Source: RYN-230 sp963837515 (lineage in GTDB: Bacteria; Actinomycetota; Actinomycetes; Streptosporangiales; Streptosporangiaceae). From it: a stretch of 64,000 bases of DNA. The translations under genes and the position numbers were made by a program. Under the pieces are notes generated by a model. That model worked only from the letters and a program-made list of their open reading frames with translations. It had not been told where the DNA came from and ran no database searches. The DNA is taken from positions 141,599 to 205,598 of the forward strand of contig CAWINT010000004.1 of assembly GCA_963837515.1 (NCBI GenBank), in the 5' to 3' direction. Shown here piece after piece: positions 24,455 to 33,551 of this stretch. Position 1 is the stretch's first letter. Each line of letters begins with the position of its first letter.

Positions 24455-25471
24455 ATGGCTCGGAATGGCCGGGTGCGCTGGGGGATCCTGGGCACGGCGG
24501 GGATCGCGCGCAAGGCGTTCCTGCCCGCGCTGCGCGCGGCGGGGAGCACCGCGGCCGCCGTGGCCGGCCGGGACGCGGACCGGGCCGCCCGGTATGCGGC
24601 CGACAACGGCGTCGAGCGCTCGGTGGGCAGTTATGCGGCGCTGCTCGACGACCCGGGGATAGACGCGGTCTACATCCCGCTGCCCAACGGGCTGCACGCA
24701 GAGTGGACGATCCGGGCGCTGCTGACCGGTAAGCCGGTGCTGTGCGAGAAACCGCTGTGCGGCACCCTGTCCGAGACCGAGCGGGTGCTGGCCACGGCCC
24801 GGGAGTGCGAGCCCCTGCTCTGGGAGGCGTTCGTCTTCCCGTTCCACGAACAGCTGGCGCAGGTCCACCGTCTGCTGGCCGACGGCGCCATCGGCGAACT
24901 GCGGGAGATCCAGGCCGACTTCCACTTCCTGCTGGACCGCCCGGGCGACATCCGGCTGCGCCGCGACCTCGAGGGCGGCTCGCTCAACGACGTCGGCTGC
25001 TACCCGGTCCGGCTGGCCGTCGAGCTGTTCACCGGGACCCTGCAGTCGGCCTGGGCCACCGCCCGCTGGGGCGGCGACGGCGTTGACGTCAACCTGCAGG
25101 GCAGCCTGGGCTACTCCGGCGGCCAGCGGCTGCTGATGTCGTGCGGGTTCCAGCGCAGCGAGGAGCGGTTCGCCCGGCTGCTCGGCACGGGCGGCCAGAT
25201 CCACCTCACCGACCCGTACCATCCCGGCCCGGGCGACACGCTCGTGCTGTTCCAGCCGGGCAAGGAGCCGGTCAGCCAGCCGGCGGGCGGCCCCGAGCCG
25301 TCGTTCACCCCCGCGATCCGGCACATCGAGGCGGTGCTGGCCGGCGAGGCCGGACCGCGGTCGCTGGCGGTGGACACCTCACTGCCGACCGCCCAGGGAC
25401 TGCAGGCGCTGCGCGACGCGGCCGCCGCGGACGGCGGAGCGGACCGGCCCGGCCCGGACCGGCCCGGATGA
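24455..25471 (+). CDS. Gfo/Idh/MocA family oxidoreductase
   Basis: 338 residues. Rossmann N-terminus RWGILGTAGIARKAFLPAL, the family motif CEKPL (Glu98-Lys99-Pro100) and the substrate-domain DVGCYPVRLAVELF where His is usual near the Tyr. NAD(P)-dependent sugar or inositol dehydrogenases are typical. GGCGGGA precedes ATG 24455. Followed by a DksA/TraR-type gene with ATGA overlap and then the IlvD-type dehydratase; consistent with oxidation of a sugar to its acid. Confidence 0.88.
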   Translation: MARNGRVRWGILGTAGIARKAFLPALRAAGSTAAAVAGRDADRAARYAADNGVERSVGSYAALLDDPGIDAVYIPLPNGLHAEWTIRALLTGKPVLCEKPLCGTLSETERVLATARECEPLLWEAFVFPFHEQLAQVHRLLADGAIGELREIQADFHFLLDRPGDIRLRRDLEGGSLNDVGCYPVRLAVELFTGTLQSAWATARWGGDGVDVNLQGSLGYSGGQRLLMSCGFQRSEERFARLLGTGGQIHLTDPYHPGPGDTLVLFQPGKEPVSQPAGGPEPSFTPAIRHIEAVLAGEAGPRSLAVDTSLPTAQGLQALRDAAAADGGADRPGPDRPG

Positions 25472-25869
25472 GCGGGGCGGCCGGCGGCGGCCCCCCGGCC
25501 GCCGGGGGCCTGCCCCCCGCCCAGGCGGCCGGGGCACGGGCCGCGCTGGCGGCCGAGCGCGACGGCACGCTGCAGCGGATCACCGCGCTGCGCCGCGAGT
25601 TCCAGGGCATCGTGGCCGCGGCGGCCGACGCGAACGCCGATGACGAGCATGACCCGGAGGGCGCCACCATCGCCTTCGAGCGCGCCCAGGTGGCCGCGCT
25701 GCTGGCGGCGGCCCAGGAACGCCTGGCCGGGCTGGACGAGGCCCTGGCCCGGCTGGCCGAGGGCCGGTACGGGATCTGCGAGCGGTGCGGCCAGCCGATC
25801 GCCCCGGCCCGGCTGGCCGCCCGCCCCGCCGCCCGCACCTGCATCGCCTGCGCCGCCCGCCGCCGCTGA
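25468..25869 (+). CDS. DksA/TraR-type zinc-finger protein
   Basis: 133 residues: a long alpha-helical pair (about 20-95, Ala/Arg/Glu rich) then a C4 zinc finger CERCGQPIAPARLAARPAARTC-like with CIAC (about 102-130). DksA/TraR proteins enter the RNA polymerase secondary channel; the acidic DDEHDPEGA loop may be the coiled-coil tip. ATGA overlap with the oxidoreductase suggests co-expression. Confidence 0.85.
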   Translation: MSGAAGGGPPAAGGLPPAQAAGARAALAAERDGTLQRITALRREFQGIVAAAADANADDEHDPEGATIAFERAQVAALLAAAQERLAGLDEALARLAEGRYGICERCGQPIAPARLAARPAARTCIACAARRR

Positions 25870-25940
25870 ATGGGACTTCGGGCCGGCCCGGGCCCCCGGC
25901 CGCGTTCCGCCGGTGCTGGCCTCAGCGAATCGCGCCGGGT

Positions 25941-25946
25941 TAGCCT
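25941..25946 (+). promoter_or_regulatory. -10 box for leaderless dehydratase gene
   Basis: TAGCCT ends 6 bases before the GTG at 25953, placing the transcript start on the start codon. Confidence 0.55.
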
Positions 25947-25952
25947 GCTCAG

Positions 25953-27686
25953 GTGACCTCCCCAGACGCCGCGCAGCGGTACCGGAACGCCCAGTGGTAC
26001 GCCGGTGATGACCGGGGCGCGTACCTGCACCGGGCCTGGATGCGCCGGGGCCTGCCGGCCAGCGCGTTCACCGGCCGCCCGCACATTGCCATCGCCAACA
26101 CCGCCTCCGACCTGACCCCGTGCAACAAGCACCTGAACGAGGTGTCAGCCAGTGTCCAGGCCGGCGTCTGGGAGGCCGGTGGTGTCCCGCTGGACATGCC
26201 GGTGATGTCGCTGGGCGAGACCCAGGTCCGCCCGACCGCGATGCTGTGGCGCAACCTGGCCGCGATGGCCGCCGAGGAGATGATCCGGGCCAACCCGGTG
26301 GATGGCGTGGTGCTGCTCGGCGGCTGCGACAAGACCATCCCCGCGTTGCTGATGGCGGCCGCCTCGGTCGACCTGCCCGCGCTGCTGGTGCCCGGCGGCC
26401 CGATGCTCACCGGCCACTTCCGCGGCGTCCCGCTGGGCTGTGGCACCGACGTGTGGCGGCTGTCGGAGGAGGTCCGCGCCGGGACCTTGTCCGAGGCCGA
26501 CTTCATGGCCTCGGAGTCCGCGATGATCCGCAGCAAGGGCCACTGCAACACGATGGGCACCGCGTCCACCATGGCCTGCATGGCCGAGGCGCTGGGCATG
26601 ACGCTGCCCGGCCTGGCCGGCACCCCGGCCCCGGACAGCCGGCTGCTGGAGGCGGCGCACGCCAGCGGGCGCCGCGCGGTGGAACTGGTCAACGAAGGCC
26701 GGCCCCCGTCCGCGGTGCTGTCCCGGGCTTCGTTCCATAACGCCATCGTCGCCCTCGCGGCCATCGGCGGCTCCACCAACGCCGTGGTGCACCTGCTGGC
26801 CATCGCCGGGCGGGCCGGGGTGGACCTGGCCCTGGATGACTTCGACGCGATCGGCTCGAAGGTGCCGCTGCTGGCTGACCTGGCTCCCGCCGGGCGGCAC
26901 CTGATGGACGACTTCTTCCGGGCCGGCGGCCTGCTCGCCGTGCTCCGTGAGGTGGCCGACCTGCTCGACCCGGCGGCGGTCACGGTGACCGGGCGGTCGC
27001 TGGCTGAGCAGCTGGACACCGCCCGGATCTGGGACGAGACCGTGATCCGGCGCCGTTCCGACCCGCTGCTCGATGAGGCCGGGATCGCCGTGCTGCGCGG
27101 CAGCCTGGCCCCGGACGGCGCCGTCATCAAGCCCGCGGCCGCGTCACCGGGGCTGCTGCAGCACCGCGGGCGGGCCGTTACGTTCGACAGCATTGAGGAT
27201 CTGCATCACCGGCTGGATGATCCCGCGCTGGACGTGGATGAGTCGTCCGTGCTGGTGCTCCGCGGCTGCGGGCCGCGCGGCTACCCCGGCATGCCGGAAG
27301 TGGGCAACATGCCGCTGCCCGCCCGGCTGCTGGCCCGCGGTGTGCGGGACATGGTGCGGATCAGCGACGCCCGGATGAGCGGGACCGCGTACGGGACAGT
27401 GGTGCTGCACGTGGCGCCGGAGGGGGCGGCCGGCGGCCCGCTGGCCTTGGTGCGCGACGGCGACCCGGTCGTGCTGGACGTGCCCGCGCGGCGGCTGGAC
27501 CTCGACATCCCCGCGGCGGACCTGGCCCGGCGCGAGCCGGCCCCCGCCATGACCGCCGCGCTGCCCGTTCCGGCCCGGGGCTGGCAGCGGCTGTACATCG
27601 ACCACGTGATGCAGGCCGACCGCGGCGCCGACCTCGACTTCCTGGTCGGCGCCAGCGGCGACGAGGTCCCCCGCGACTCGCACTGA
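25953..27686 (+). CDS. IlvD/Edd family dehydratase (sugar-acid type)
   Basis: 577 residues. Iron-sulfur cysteines are Cys57 (DLTPCNKH), Cys125 (GGCDKTIPA, with Lys127) and Cys198 (KGHCNTMGTASTMACM); the C-terminal barrel includes RGCGPRGYPGMPE and RISDARMSGTAYG. Length and GPRGYPGMPE fit L-arabonate/D-xylonate-type dehydratases at least as well as valine-isoleucine IlvD. With the aldolase and oxidoreductase nearby it would convert an aldonate to a 2-keto-3-deoxy acid. No ribosome site; leaderless GTG start. Confidence 0.88.
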   Translation: MTSPDAAQRYRNAQWYAGDDRGAYLHRAWMRRGLPASAFTGRPHIAIANTASDLTPCNKHLNEVSASVQAGVWEAGGVPLDMPVMSLGETQVRPTAMLWRNLAAMAAEEMIRANPVDGVVLLGGCDKTIPALLMAAASVDLPALLVPGGPMLTGHFRGVPLGCGTDVWRLSEEVRAGTLSEADFMASESAMIRSKGHCNTMGTASTMACMAEALGMTLPGLAGTPAPDSRLLEAAHASGRRAVELVNEGRPPSAVLSRASFHNAIVALAAIGGSTNAVVHLLAIAGRAGVDLALDDFDAIGSKVPLLADLAPAGRHLMDDFFRAGGLLAVLREVADLLDPAAVTVTGRSLAEQLDTARIWDETVIRRRSDPLLDEAGIAVLRGSLAPDGAVIKPAAASPGLLQHRGRAVTFDSIEDLHHRLDDPALDVDESSVLVLRGCGPRGYPGMPEVGNMPLPARLLARGVRDMVRISDARMSGTAYGTVVLHVAPEGAAGGPLALVRDGDPVVLDVPARRLDLDIPAADLARREPAPAMTAALPVPARGWQRLYIDHVMQADRGADLDFLVGASGDEVPRDSH

Positions 27687-27701
27687 CCCACCGCCGGGCC
27701 C

Positions 27702-28187
27702 GTGGCTCAGCGCGGGCGGCGTGCGCTGCCCGCCACGCGGGGTGCCGCGGGACGGGCCCGGCGCACGGCCCGCGCCGGACCGCGCCGGCCGGCTACCCTG
27801 GACGCGCTCCAGCAGTTGCCGGACATCGGCGCCGGCGACCCGGTGGGCTACTGGGGGGTGTCGATGGGCGGCGCGACCGGTGTCGCGCTGGCCGCGGCCG
27901 AGCCCCGGATGACGGCCGCCGTGCTCGGCCTGGTCCGCCACGATGGCCTGACCGAGGCCGCCGCGCGGATCACCGCTCCCGTCGAGTTCCTGCTGCAGTG
28001 GGACGACGAGATGGTGCCGCGCGCCTCCGGCCTCGCCCTGTTCGGCGCCTTCCGGGCGGCGGAGAAGACGCTGCACGCCAACCCGGGCAGACACCGGGAG
28101 GTGCCGGCGTTCGAGCTCGACAGCTCGGTCCGCTTCTTCGCCGGTCACCTCGCTCCCACCGCCGGGGCCCGGCCGCGTACGCGGTGA
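27702..28187 (+). pseudogene. Alpha/beta hydrolase remnant, N-terminus lost
   Basis: From about residue 31 on, the sequence reads as the second half of an alpha/beta hydrolase of the dienelactone-hydrolase sort: YWGVSMGGATGVALAAAEP (nucleophile Ser), LLQWDDEMVPRASGLALF (acid) and a His near RHREVPAFEL. The first half of the fold, ~110 residues, is missing, and the ~30 preceding residues are Arg-rich with no homology I recognise. Likely a decayed gene. Confidence 0.6.
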
Positions 28188-28504
28188 GTTGAGGCCCGTA
28201 TGTGGCACCAAGTCACCGCGATCGTGAAGCCAGAGCGGGGCGCCGCGCTACAGGGCGGCGGAGCCGGGCGAACTGCACGATCAGCGCGATGTTTGGCCTC
28301 GTTCGTGATGCGGGACGTCACGCTGGGGCGTTCACCGACCCGGGCACGGCGGTCGGCCCGCTCAGCACGTACGGCATCCTCGGCCTGGTGCTGATGGACC
28401 TGACGGCCGCGCAAGATGTGAGCTGGGGCAGGTTGGATGTGAGCTAGGGCAGGGATGAGCCCGGCCGGGCCGGGAACAGGGATCATCGCGAGGAGGTGGC
28501 GCCG
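28188..28504. other. Spacer without a recognisable gene
   Basis: I see no credible coding sequence. An 18-base motif GATGTGAGCT followed by GGGGCAGG or AGGGCAGG occurs twice near 28416-28452. AGGAGG at 28491-28496 is the ribosome site of the next gene. Confidence 0.5.
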
Positions 28505-29482
28505 ATGGCGGGAGCCGACCGGATGCCCGAGTGGGTGACCCCGGAGCTGGCCACGCTGACCCAGGACCGGTTCTCCGACCCGGCCTGGATCTACGAGCGG
28601 AAGCTGGACGGCGAGCGCTGCCTGGCGTTCCGGGACGGGCCGGAACTCCGGCTGCTGACCCGCAACCAGAAACCGGTGGCCACCAATTACCCCGAGGTGG
28701 CGCAGGCGCTGGCGGCCCAGGACAGCGGCAGCTTCATCGTGGACGGCGAGGTGGTCGCGTTCGAGCACGGCCAGACCCGGTTCGCCGAACTGCAACAGCG
28801 GATGCAGGTCGCCCAGCCGCCGCCCGACCTGCTGCGGCGGGTCCCGGTGCAGTACTACGTGTTCGACGTTCTGTATGCGGAGGGAAGCGACCTGCGCGGC
28901 CGGCCGTTGCTGGAGCGCAAGCAGCGGCTGGCCGGCCTGTTTTCCTTCGGCGGGCCGCTGTGCTTCACCGAGCACCGGACCGGGGACGGGGTGGCGTTCT
29001 ACGAGCAGGCCTGCCGGGACGGCTGGGAGGGGCTGATCGCCAAGCGGGCGGACGCGCCCTACGTGGCCGGGCGCACCAAGGACTGGCTCAAGTTCAAGTG
29101 CGTGAACGCCCAGGAGTTCGTGATCGGCGGGTTCACCGACCCGCAGGGGGCACGGACCTACCTGGGGGCGCTGCTGCTCGGCTACTACGACCCGGACGGC
29201 ACCCTGGTCTACGCCGGGAAGGTCGGGACCGGCTTCACCGCAGCCACGCTGCGCCAGCTGCACGGGGCGCTGGCCCCGCTGGAGCGCGGCCGGCCCCCGT
29301 TCGGCCGGGGCGAGCTGCCCCGGGGGCGGGGCGTGCACTGGACGGCACCGGAGCTGGTGGCGGAGATCGGGTTCAGCGAGTGGACCACGGCCGGGCAGCT
29401 GCGGCATCCACGATTCCAGGGGCTGCGCCGGGACAAGAGCGCCACCGAGGTGGTACGGGAGGTGCCGCAGGGCGATGGCTAA
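28505..29482 (+). CDS. ATP-dependent DNA ligase (LigD ligase-domain type)
   Basis: 325 residues. The adenylation motif is KLDGER with Lys33; further nucleotidyltransferase motifs are DGEVVAF, EGLIAKR and DWLKFKC, followed by an OB-fold (GALLLGYYDPDGTLVYAGKVGTGF). It has only the ligase module of the LigD multidomain NHEJ enzyme, as in LigC/LigD-like stand-alone proteins. AGGAGG lies 8 bases before ATG 28505; GTG 28496 overlaps that site and is rejected. The gene overlaps the next by 8 bases. Confidence 0.92.
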   Translation: MAGADRMPEWVTPELATLTQDRFSDPAWIYERKLDGERCLAFRDGPELRLLTRNQKPVATNYPEVAQALAAQDSGSFIVDGEVVAFEHGQTRFAELQQRMQVAQPPPDLLRRVPVQYYVFDVLYAEGSDLRGRPLLERKQRLAGLFSFGGPLCFTEHRTGDGVAFYEQACRDGWEGLIAKRADAPYVAGRTKDWLKFKCVNAQEFVIGGFTDPQGARTYLGALLLGYYDPDGTLVYAGKVGTGFTAATLRQLHGALAPLERGRPPFGRGELPRGRGVHWTAPELVAEIGFSEWTTAGQLRHPRFQGLRRDKSATEVVREVPQGDG

Positions 29483-30467
29483 ATCGAAAACCAGCGAGGA
29501 ACTGCGGGTCGGGCGGCAGACGGTGACCCTGTCCAACCCGGGCAAGGTGCTGTTCCCCGACGACGGGATCACCAAGCGGGAGCTGGCCGGCTACTACCAG
29601 GCCGTGGCGGGGGTGATGCTGCCCTACCTCGCCGGCCGGCCGCTGTCACTGGCCCGCTACCCGGACGGGATCGGCGGCGAGCGGATCTTCCAGAAGAACG
29701 TGGGACGGCACTTCCCGGACTGGCTGCCGCGGGCCGAGGTCGGCAAGGAGGGCGGCGAGTTGTGCCAGGTGCTGGCCAGCAAGCCGGCCGACCTGGTCTA
29801 CCTGGCGGGCCAGGCGGCCATCGAGCTGCACGCGCTACTGTCCCGGCTCGGCCACCTGCGGGAGCCGGACCAGCTGATCTTCGACCTGGACCCGCCGGGC
29901 ACCGGTCACTTCGACGGCGTCCGGCGGGCCGCGCTGCGGCTGCGCGAGATCCTCGACGGCGACCTGGGGCTGACCAGCTACGTGAAGACCACCGGCAGCA
30001 AGGGACTGCACGTGGTGGTGCCGCTGGCCGCGCGGGAGGACGTGGACGGCGTCCGCGAGTTCGCCCGCAGCGTGGCCCGGGTGCTGGTCACCGCCGAGCC
30101 TGAGCTGATCACCCTGGAGCAGCGCAAGGACGCCCGGGACGGGATGATCTACGCCGACGTCATGCGGAACGGCTACGCGCAGACCGCGGTGGCCCCGTAC
30201 TCGGTCCGGGCCCGGCGCGGCGCCCCGGTCGCCACCCCGCTGTCCTGGGAGGAGGTCGCCGACCCAGCGCTGCGCCCGGACCAGTTCACCATCCGCGACG
30301 CACGGGCCCGGCTGGAGCAGCTCGCCCGGGACGGGGACCCGTGGGCCGGGATGGCGCGGCACCGGTACGGTCTGTCCCAGCCGCGGCAGAAACTGTCCCG
30401 GCTGGTCATGAGGACAACGGGCGCAACGAGCGCGTCCAGGGCAACGAGCGCGGAGGGACGCGGATGA
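29475..30467 (+). CDS. LigD-type polymerase domain protein (NHEJ primase-polymerase)
   Basis: 330 residues of the archaeo-eukaryotic primase fold found as LigD-POL/PolD. The metal-binding LIFDLDPPG, the nucleotide-binding TGSKGLHVVVPL and later KDARDGMIYADVMRNGYAQTAVAPYSVR are present. It inserts nucleotides at double-strand-break ends. It overlaps the ligase gene by 8 bases, so the split POL and LIG modules are co-expressed. No Ku gene is in the window. Confidence 0.93.
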   Translation: MAKSKTSEELRVGRQTVTLSNPGKVLFPDDGITKRELAGYYQAVAGVMLPYLAGRPLSLARYPDGIGGERIFQKNVGRHFPDWLPRAEVGKEGGELCQVLASKPADLVYLAGQAAIELHALLSRLGHLREPDQLIFDLDPPGTGHFDGVRRAALRLREILDGDLGLTSYVKTTGSKGLHVVVPLAAREDVDGVREFARSVARVLVTAEPELITLEQRKDARDGMIYADVMRNGYAQTAVAPYSVRARRGAPVATPLSWEEVADPALRPDQFTIRDARARLEQLARDGDPWAGMARHRYGLSQPRQKLSRLVMRTTGATSASRATSAEGRG

Positions 30468-30988
30468 CTGTCGGGGACCTGCTGGAGGACGCGTTCGGCC
30501 GGATCCGGGGAGTGGCCCGGAACACGGTGGACGGGCTGACCGAGGAGCAGCTGGTGTTCCGGCCGGGCGGCACCGGCAACTCGATCGCCTGGCTGATCTG
30601 GCACCTGACCCGGATCCAGGACGATCACATCTCCGAGGTGGCCGGGACCGAGCAGGCGTGGACGGCGGAGGGCTGGGCGGACCGGTCCGGGCTGCCGTAC
30701 CCGCCCGGGGACACCGGGTACGGGCACCGGCCCGAGCAGGTGTCGGCCTGCCGGGTGCCCGCCGACCTGCTGGTGGGCTACCACGACGCGGTCTACCGCC
30801 GCACCGCCCGCTACGTGGCCGGGCTCACCGGCGCCGATCTGGAGCGAGTGGTCGACGAGGCGTGGGATCCGCCGGTCACCCTGGGGGTCCGGCTGATCAG
30901 CGTGGTCTCCGACGACCTGCAGCACGCGGGGCAGGCCGCCTACCTGCGCGGGCTGGTCACCAAGGGCTGGGACGCGGCCGACATCTGA
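30464..30988 (+). CDS. DinB/DUF664 family protein
   Basis: 174 residues with a DinB four-helix bundle: WLIWHLTRIQDDH and VVSDDLQHAGQAAYLRGL carry the histidines that bind metal in DinB-like thiol-dependent transferases (YfiT/BstA/EgtB-N class). In actinobacteria such enzymes often use mycothiol; substrate unknown. ATGA overlaps the polymerase stop, and GGAGGG precedes the ATG, so it is the third gene of the ligase operon. Confidence 0.85.
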   Translation: MTVGDLLEDAFGRIRGVARNTVDGLTEEQLVFRPGGTGNSIAWLIWHLTRIQDDHISEVAGTEQAWTAEGWADRSGLPYPPGDTGYGHRPEQVSACRVPADLLVGYHDAVYRRTARYVAGLTGADLERVVDEAWDPPVTLGVRLISVVSDDLQHAGQAAYLRGLVTKGWDAADI

Positions 30989-30991
30989 GGG

Positions 30992-33025
30992 TCAGCCGGC
31001 CCCGAACAGCGAGTCGAGCGCCGCGTCAACGGTGGCGGCCAGCGGCCCGATCCGCGGCAGCGCCGGCGGCGGCGGCGTGGCCTCCACCGTCTCGCACGCC
31101 TCGAGCGCCGCGGGGGTGAGGAACCGGGTCAGCTGGCCGTAGCCGTGCCGGTCGCTGGCCGAGCGCCGGTGGTGGTGCATCCGCAGCGGCGCGTACAGGA
31201 ACAGCTGGTCCCGCGCCCGGGTCACCGCGACGTAGAACAGCCGCTGTTCCTCGGCCAGCCCGGCCGGGGTGCTCAGCGCCATGTCACTCGGCACCGCCCC
31301 GTCCACCAGGTGCATCAAATGCACCACCGGCCACTCCAGTCCCTTGGCCGAGTGGATGGTGGACAGCACCAGGTAGTCCTCGTCCAGCCGTGGCGGCCCG
31401 GCCAGGTCCGAGGCCGCGGCGGGCGGGTCGAGGGCCAGCTCCACCAGCGCATCGTGCAGCGAAGGCCTGGTGGCCGCCGCGTCCGCGAGCCGCTGGAGAT
31501 CTTTGATCCTTACGCCCGCGTCGGGGTAGGCGCCCCGCAGCGGTGCGTCCAGGGCAGCCAGGATGGCGGTCGCCCGGTCCGCCGTCCGTTCCAGCGACGC
31601 CGCCGTGGCCAGCGCGCCGAGCGTGGTGGCCAGGCCGGCCCGGGCCCGCGGCGGCATGACCGCTACCGCGTCCGCCCAACGGCTGAGAGCGGTGTCGGCC
31701 CGGGGGGACGGCGCGGCTAGACCCAGGGCCTCCAGCGCCTTCCGGGCATGCGCCGGTCCGATGCCCTCGTGCAGCCGCAGCAGCCGGAACCAGGCGATGT
31801 CGTCGGCCGGGTTGGCCACGATCCGCGCCGCCGCCAGGAAGTCCTTGACGTGGGCCGCCTCGGTGAACCGCAGCCCGCCGTACTTGACGAACGGGATGCC
31901 GCGGACCGACAGTTCCACCTCCAGCACGTCGCTGTGCCCGGCGGCGCGCATCAGCACCGCCTGGTCGCGCAGGTCGGCCCCGGACTCGTGGGCGGCCAGC
32001 ACCCGGGCGCAGATCTCCCGGGCCTGGGTCGCCTCGTCATGGCAGCGGACCAGCACCGGGGGGGCGCCCGGGCCCCGGTCGGCGTGCAGGTCGAGTTCCA
32101 GTCCCGGGGACTGCGGGCGGACCGTGTTGGCCAGCCGGAGCACCCGGTCCTTCGACCGGTAGTTGCGGGCCAGCCGGACGACCTCAAGGTCCGGGTAGCC
32201 GTCGGCCAGCGCGCGCAGGTGCGCCGGGTCGGCCCCGCGGAACGCGTAGATCGCCTGGGCGTCGTCCCCCACGCAGGTCAGGCCCGGCCCGTCCGGGCGC
32301 AGCAGCCGGACAATGTCCGCCTGCACCGCGTTCACGTCCTGGTACTCGTCCACCAGTACCGCGTCGAACATGCCGCGGAGTACCGGCCCGGCCCCCGGGT
32401 CGGCCAGCGCGGCCCGCCACAGCAGCAGCAGGTCGTCGAAGTCGACCAGGCCGTGCGCCCGCTTGTGCGCCACGTACCCGCGGAACAGGCTGCCCAGCTG
32501 CGGCTCGTAGTCGGCGCACCAGGGGAAGCTGGCCTTGATCACCCGGCTCACCTGGGCGTGCGTGTTCACGCAGCGGGTGTAGATGTCCGCGCAGGTGGCG
32601 GCCCGCGGGGCGCGCCGCTGGGTGCCGACCAGGCCGTGCTCGGAGCGGGCCGCGTCCATGAGATCCGTCACATCAGCCGGGTCGATCACGCTGAACTGCG
32701 GCGGCAGCGAGAACGACTCGGCGTGAGCCCGGATGATCTGGTGCGCGACCGCGTGAAAGGTGCCGCCGCACACCCGGTCCGCCGCGCCGGCGCCGTCCGG
32801 GGTGACCCGGGCGAGCATGTCATCGGCGGCCCGCCGGGTGAACGTGAGCAACAGGATCCGGCTGGCCGGCACGCCCTGGGCGCGCAGCCACGCGGCCCTG
32901 GCCACCAGGGTCCGGGTCTTCCCGGTGCCCGCCCCGGCCAGCACCAGCAGCGGCCCGGACTGATAGGTGGCCGCTCTACACTGGTCTTTGTTCAGTCCGT
33001 CGAGGACGCCGGCCGGTTCGAACAT
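30992..33025 (-). CDS. UvrD/PcrA-type ATP-dependent helicase
   Basis: 677 residues of superfamily 1A: Q-motif LNKDQCRAA, Walker A AGAGTGKTR, motif Ia LTFTRRAADDM, Walker B LVDEYQDVN, motif III GDDAQAIYAFRGAD, motif V STIHSAKGLEWPVVHL, motif VI VAVTRARDQLFLY. It unwinds DNA 3'-5' in repair. ATG 33025 is 7 bases after a TACATT -10 box. It converges with DinB, 3 bases apart, and no Ku or AddB partner is seen. Confidence 0.92.
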   Translation of the reverse strand: MFEPAGVLDGLNKDQCRAATYQSGPLLVLAGAGTGKTRTLVARAAWLRAQGVPASRILLLTFTRRAADDMLARVTPDGAGAADRVCGGTFHAVAHQIIRAHAESFSLPPQFSVIDPADVTDLMDAARSEHGLVGTQRRAPRAATCADIYTRCVNTHAQVSRVIKASFPWCADYEPQLGSLFRGYVAHKRAHGLVDFDDLLLLWRAALADPGAGPVLRGMFDAVLVDEYQDVNAVQADIVRLLRPDGPGLTCVGDDAQAIYAFRGADPAHLRALADGYPDLEVVRLARNYRSKDRVLRLANTVRPQSPGLELDLHADRGPGAPPVLVRCHDEATQAREICARVLAAHESGADLRDQAVLMRAAGHSDVLEVELSVRGIPFVKYGGLRFTEAAHVKDFLAAARIVANPADDIAWFRLLRLHEGIGPAHARKALEALGLAAPSPRADTALSRWADAVAVMPPRARAGLATTLGALATAASLERTADRATAILAALDAPLRGAYPDAGVRIKDLQRLADAAATRPSLHDALVELALDPPAAASDLAGPPRLDEDYLVLSTIHSAKGLEWPVVHLMHLVDGAVPSDMALSTPAGLAEEQRLFYVAVTRARDQLFLYAPLRMHHHRRSASDRHGYGQLTRFLTPAALEACETVEATPPPPALPRIGPLAATVDAALDSLFGAG

Positions 33026-33032
33026 GCTGACG

Positions 33033-33038
33033 AATGTA
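33033..33038 (-). promoter_or_regulatory. -10 box for leaderless uvrD-like gene
   Basis: TACATT on the minus strand is 7 bases before ATG 33025. Confidence 0.5.
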
Positions 33039-33202
33039 TCGGGACCGGGGTGGCCGGGGCGAGGCCCCACACCGCTGAGGGATGTCCGGCTCGACGTTTC
33101 GCCCCGCGCGAGGCTGGTAGCGGGACCTGCCTGATCGGCCGCGCGGTACCGGCGGCACCTGGCTATGGGGTGCCGCGGCCTGCGCCGACGGAAGAGGACA
33201 CG

Positions 33203-33400
33203 ATGACGGACTGGACGCAGGGGGATGACCGGGGCCTGCCGGCCCGCCTGGCCCCCGGCGGCATCCCGCTGCCATTCTGCGGGCACGAGTACCCGCCGCT
33301 GAAGGGCTCCCCCGGCACGGTGGTGTGCACCAAGCCGGCCCACCCCCGCACCGAACTGCATGGGAACGAGGAGACCGGCTGGTTCTGGCCCGCTGAGTGA
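33203..33400 (+). CDS. Small hypothetical protein with Cys/His motif
   Basis: 65 residues. GAAGAGGA precedes ATG 33203 at good spacing. PLPFCGHEYPP and GTVVCTKPAHPRTELHGNE hold two Cys and three His, which could bind a metal; no family recognised. Codon use is in line with neighbours, and the sequence is polar and Trp-rich at the ends. Probably a real gene; function unknown. Confidence 0.6.
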   Translation: MTDWTQGDDRGLPARLAPGGIPLPFCGHEYPPLKGSPGTVVCTKPAHPRTELHGNEETGWFWPAE

Positions 33401-33551
33401 CGGGCCGCCACTGGTTACTCCGACCGCAGGACGTCGCCGGTGCGCTGCCGGGCGGGGGCCGCATCCGGATCGGCCACCGGGCCCGAATACCAGAGCGGGC
33501 GGAAACACGGAGCGGGCGGAACACGGAGAGCCGAGGCGGCGGGGTGGTGCG

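Noticed and set aside
28202..28447. An 81-codon open frame after the hydrolase remnant
   Set aside because: No ribosome site, no known motif, and the translation is unlike neighbouring genes.
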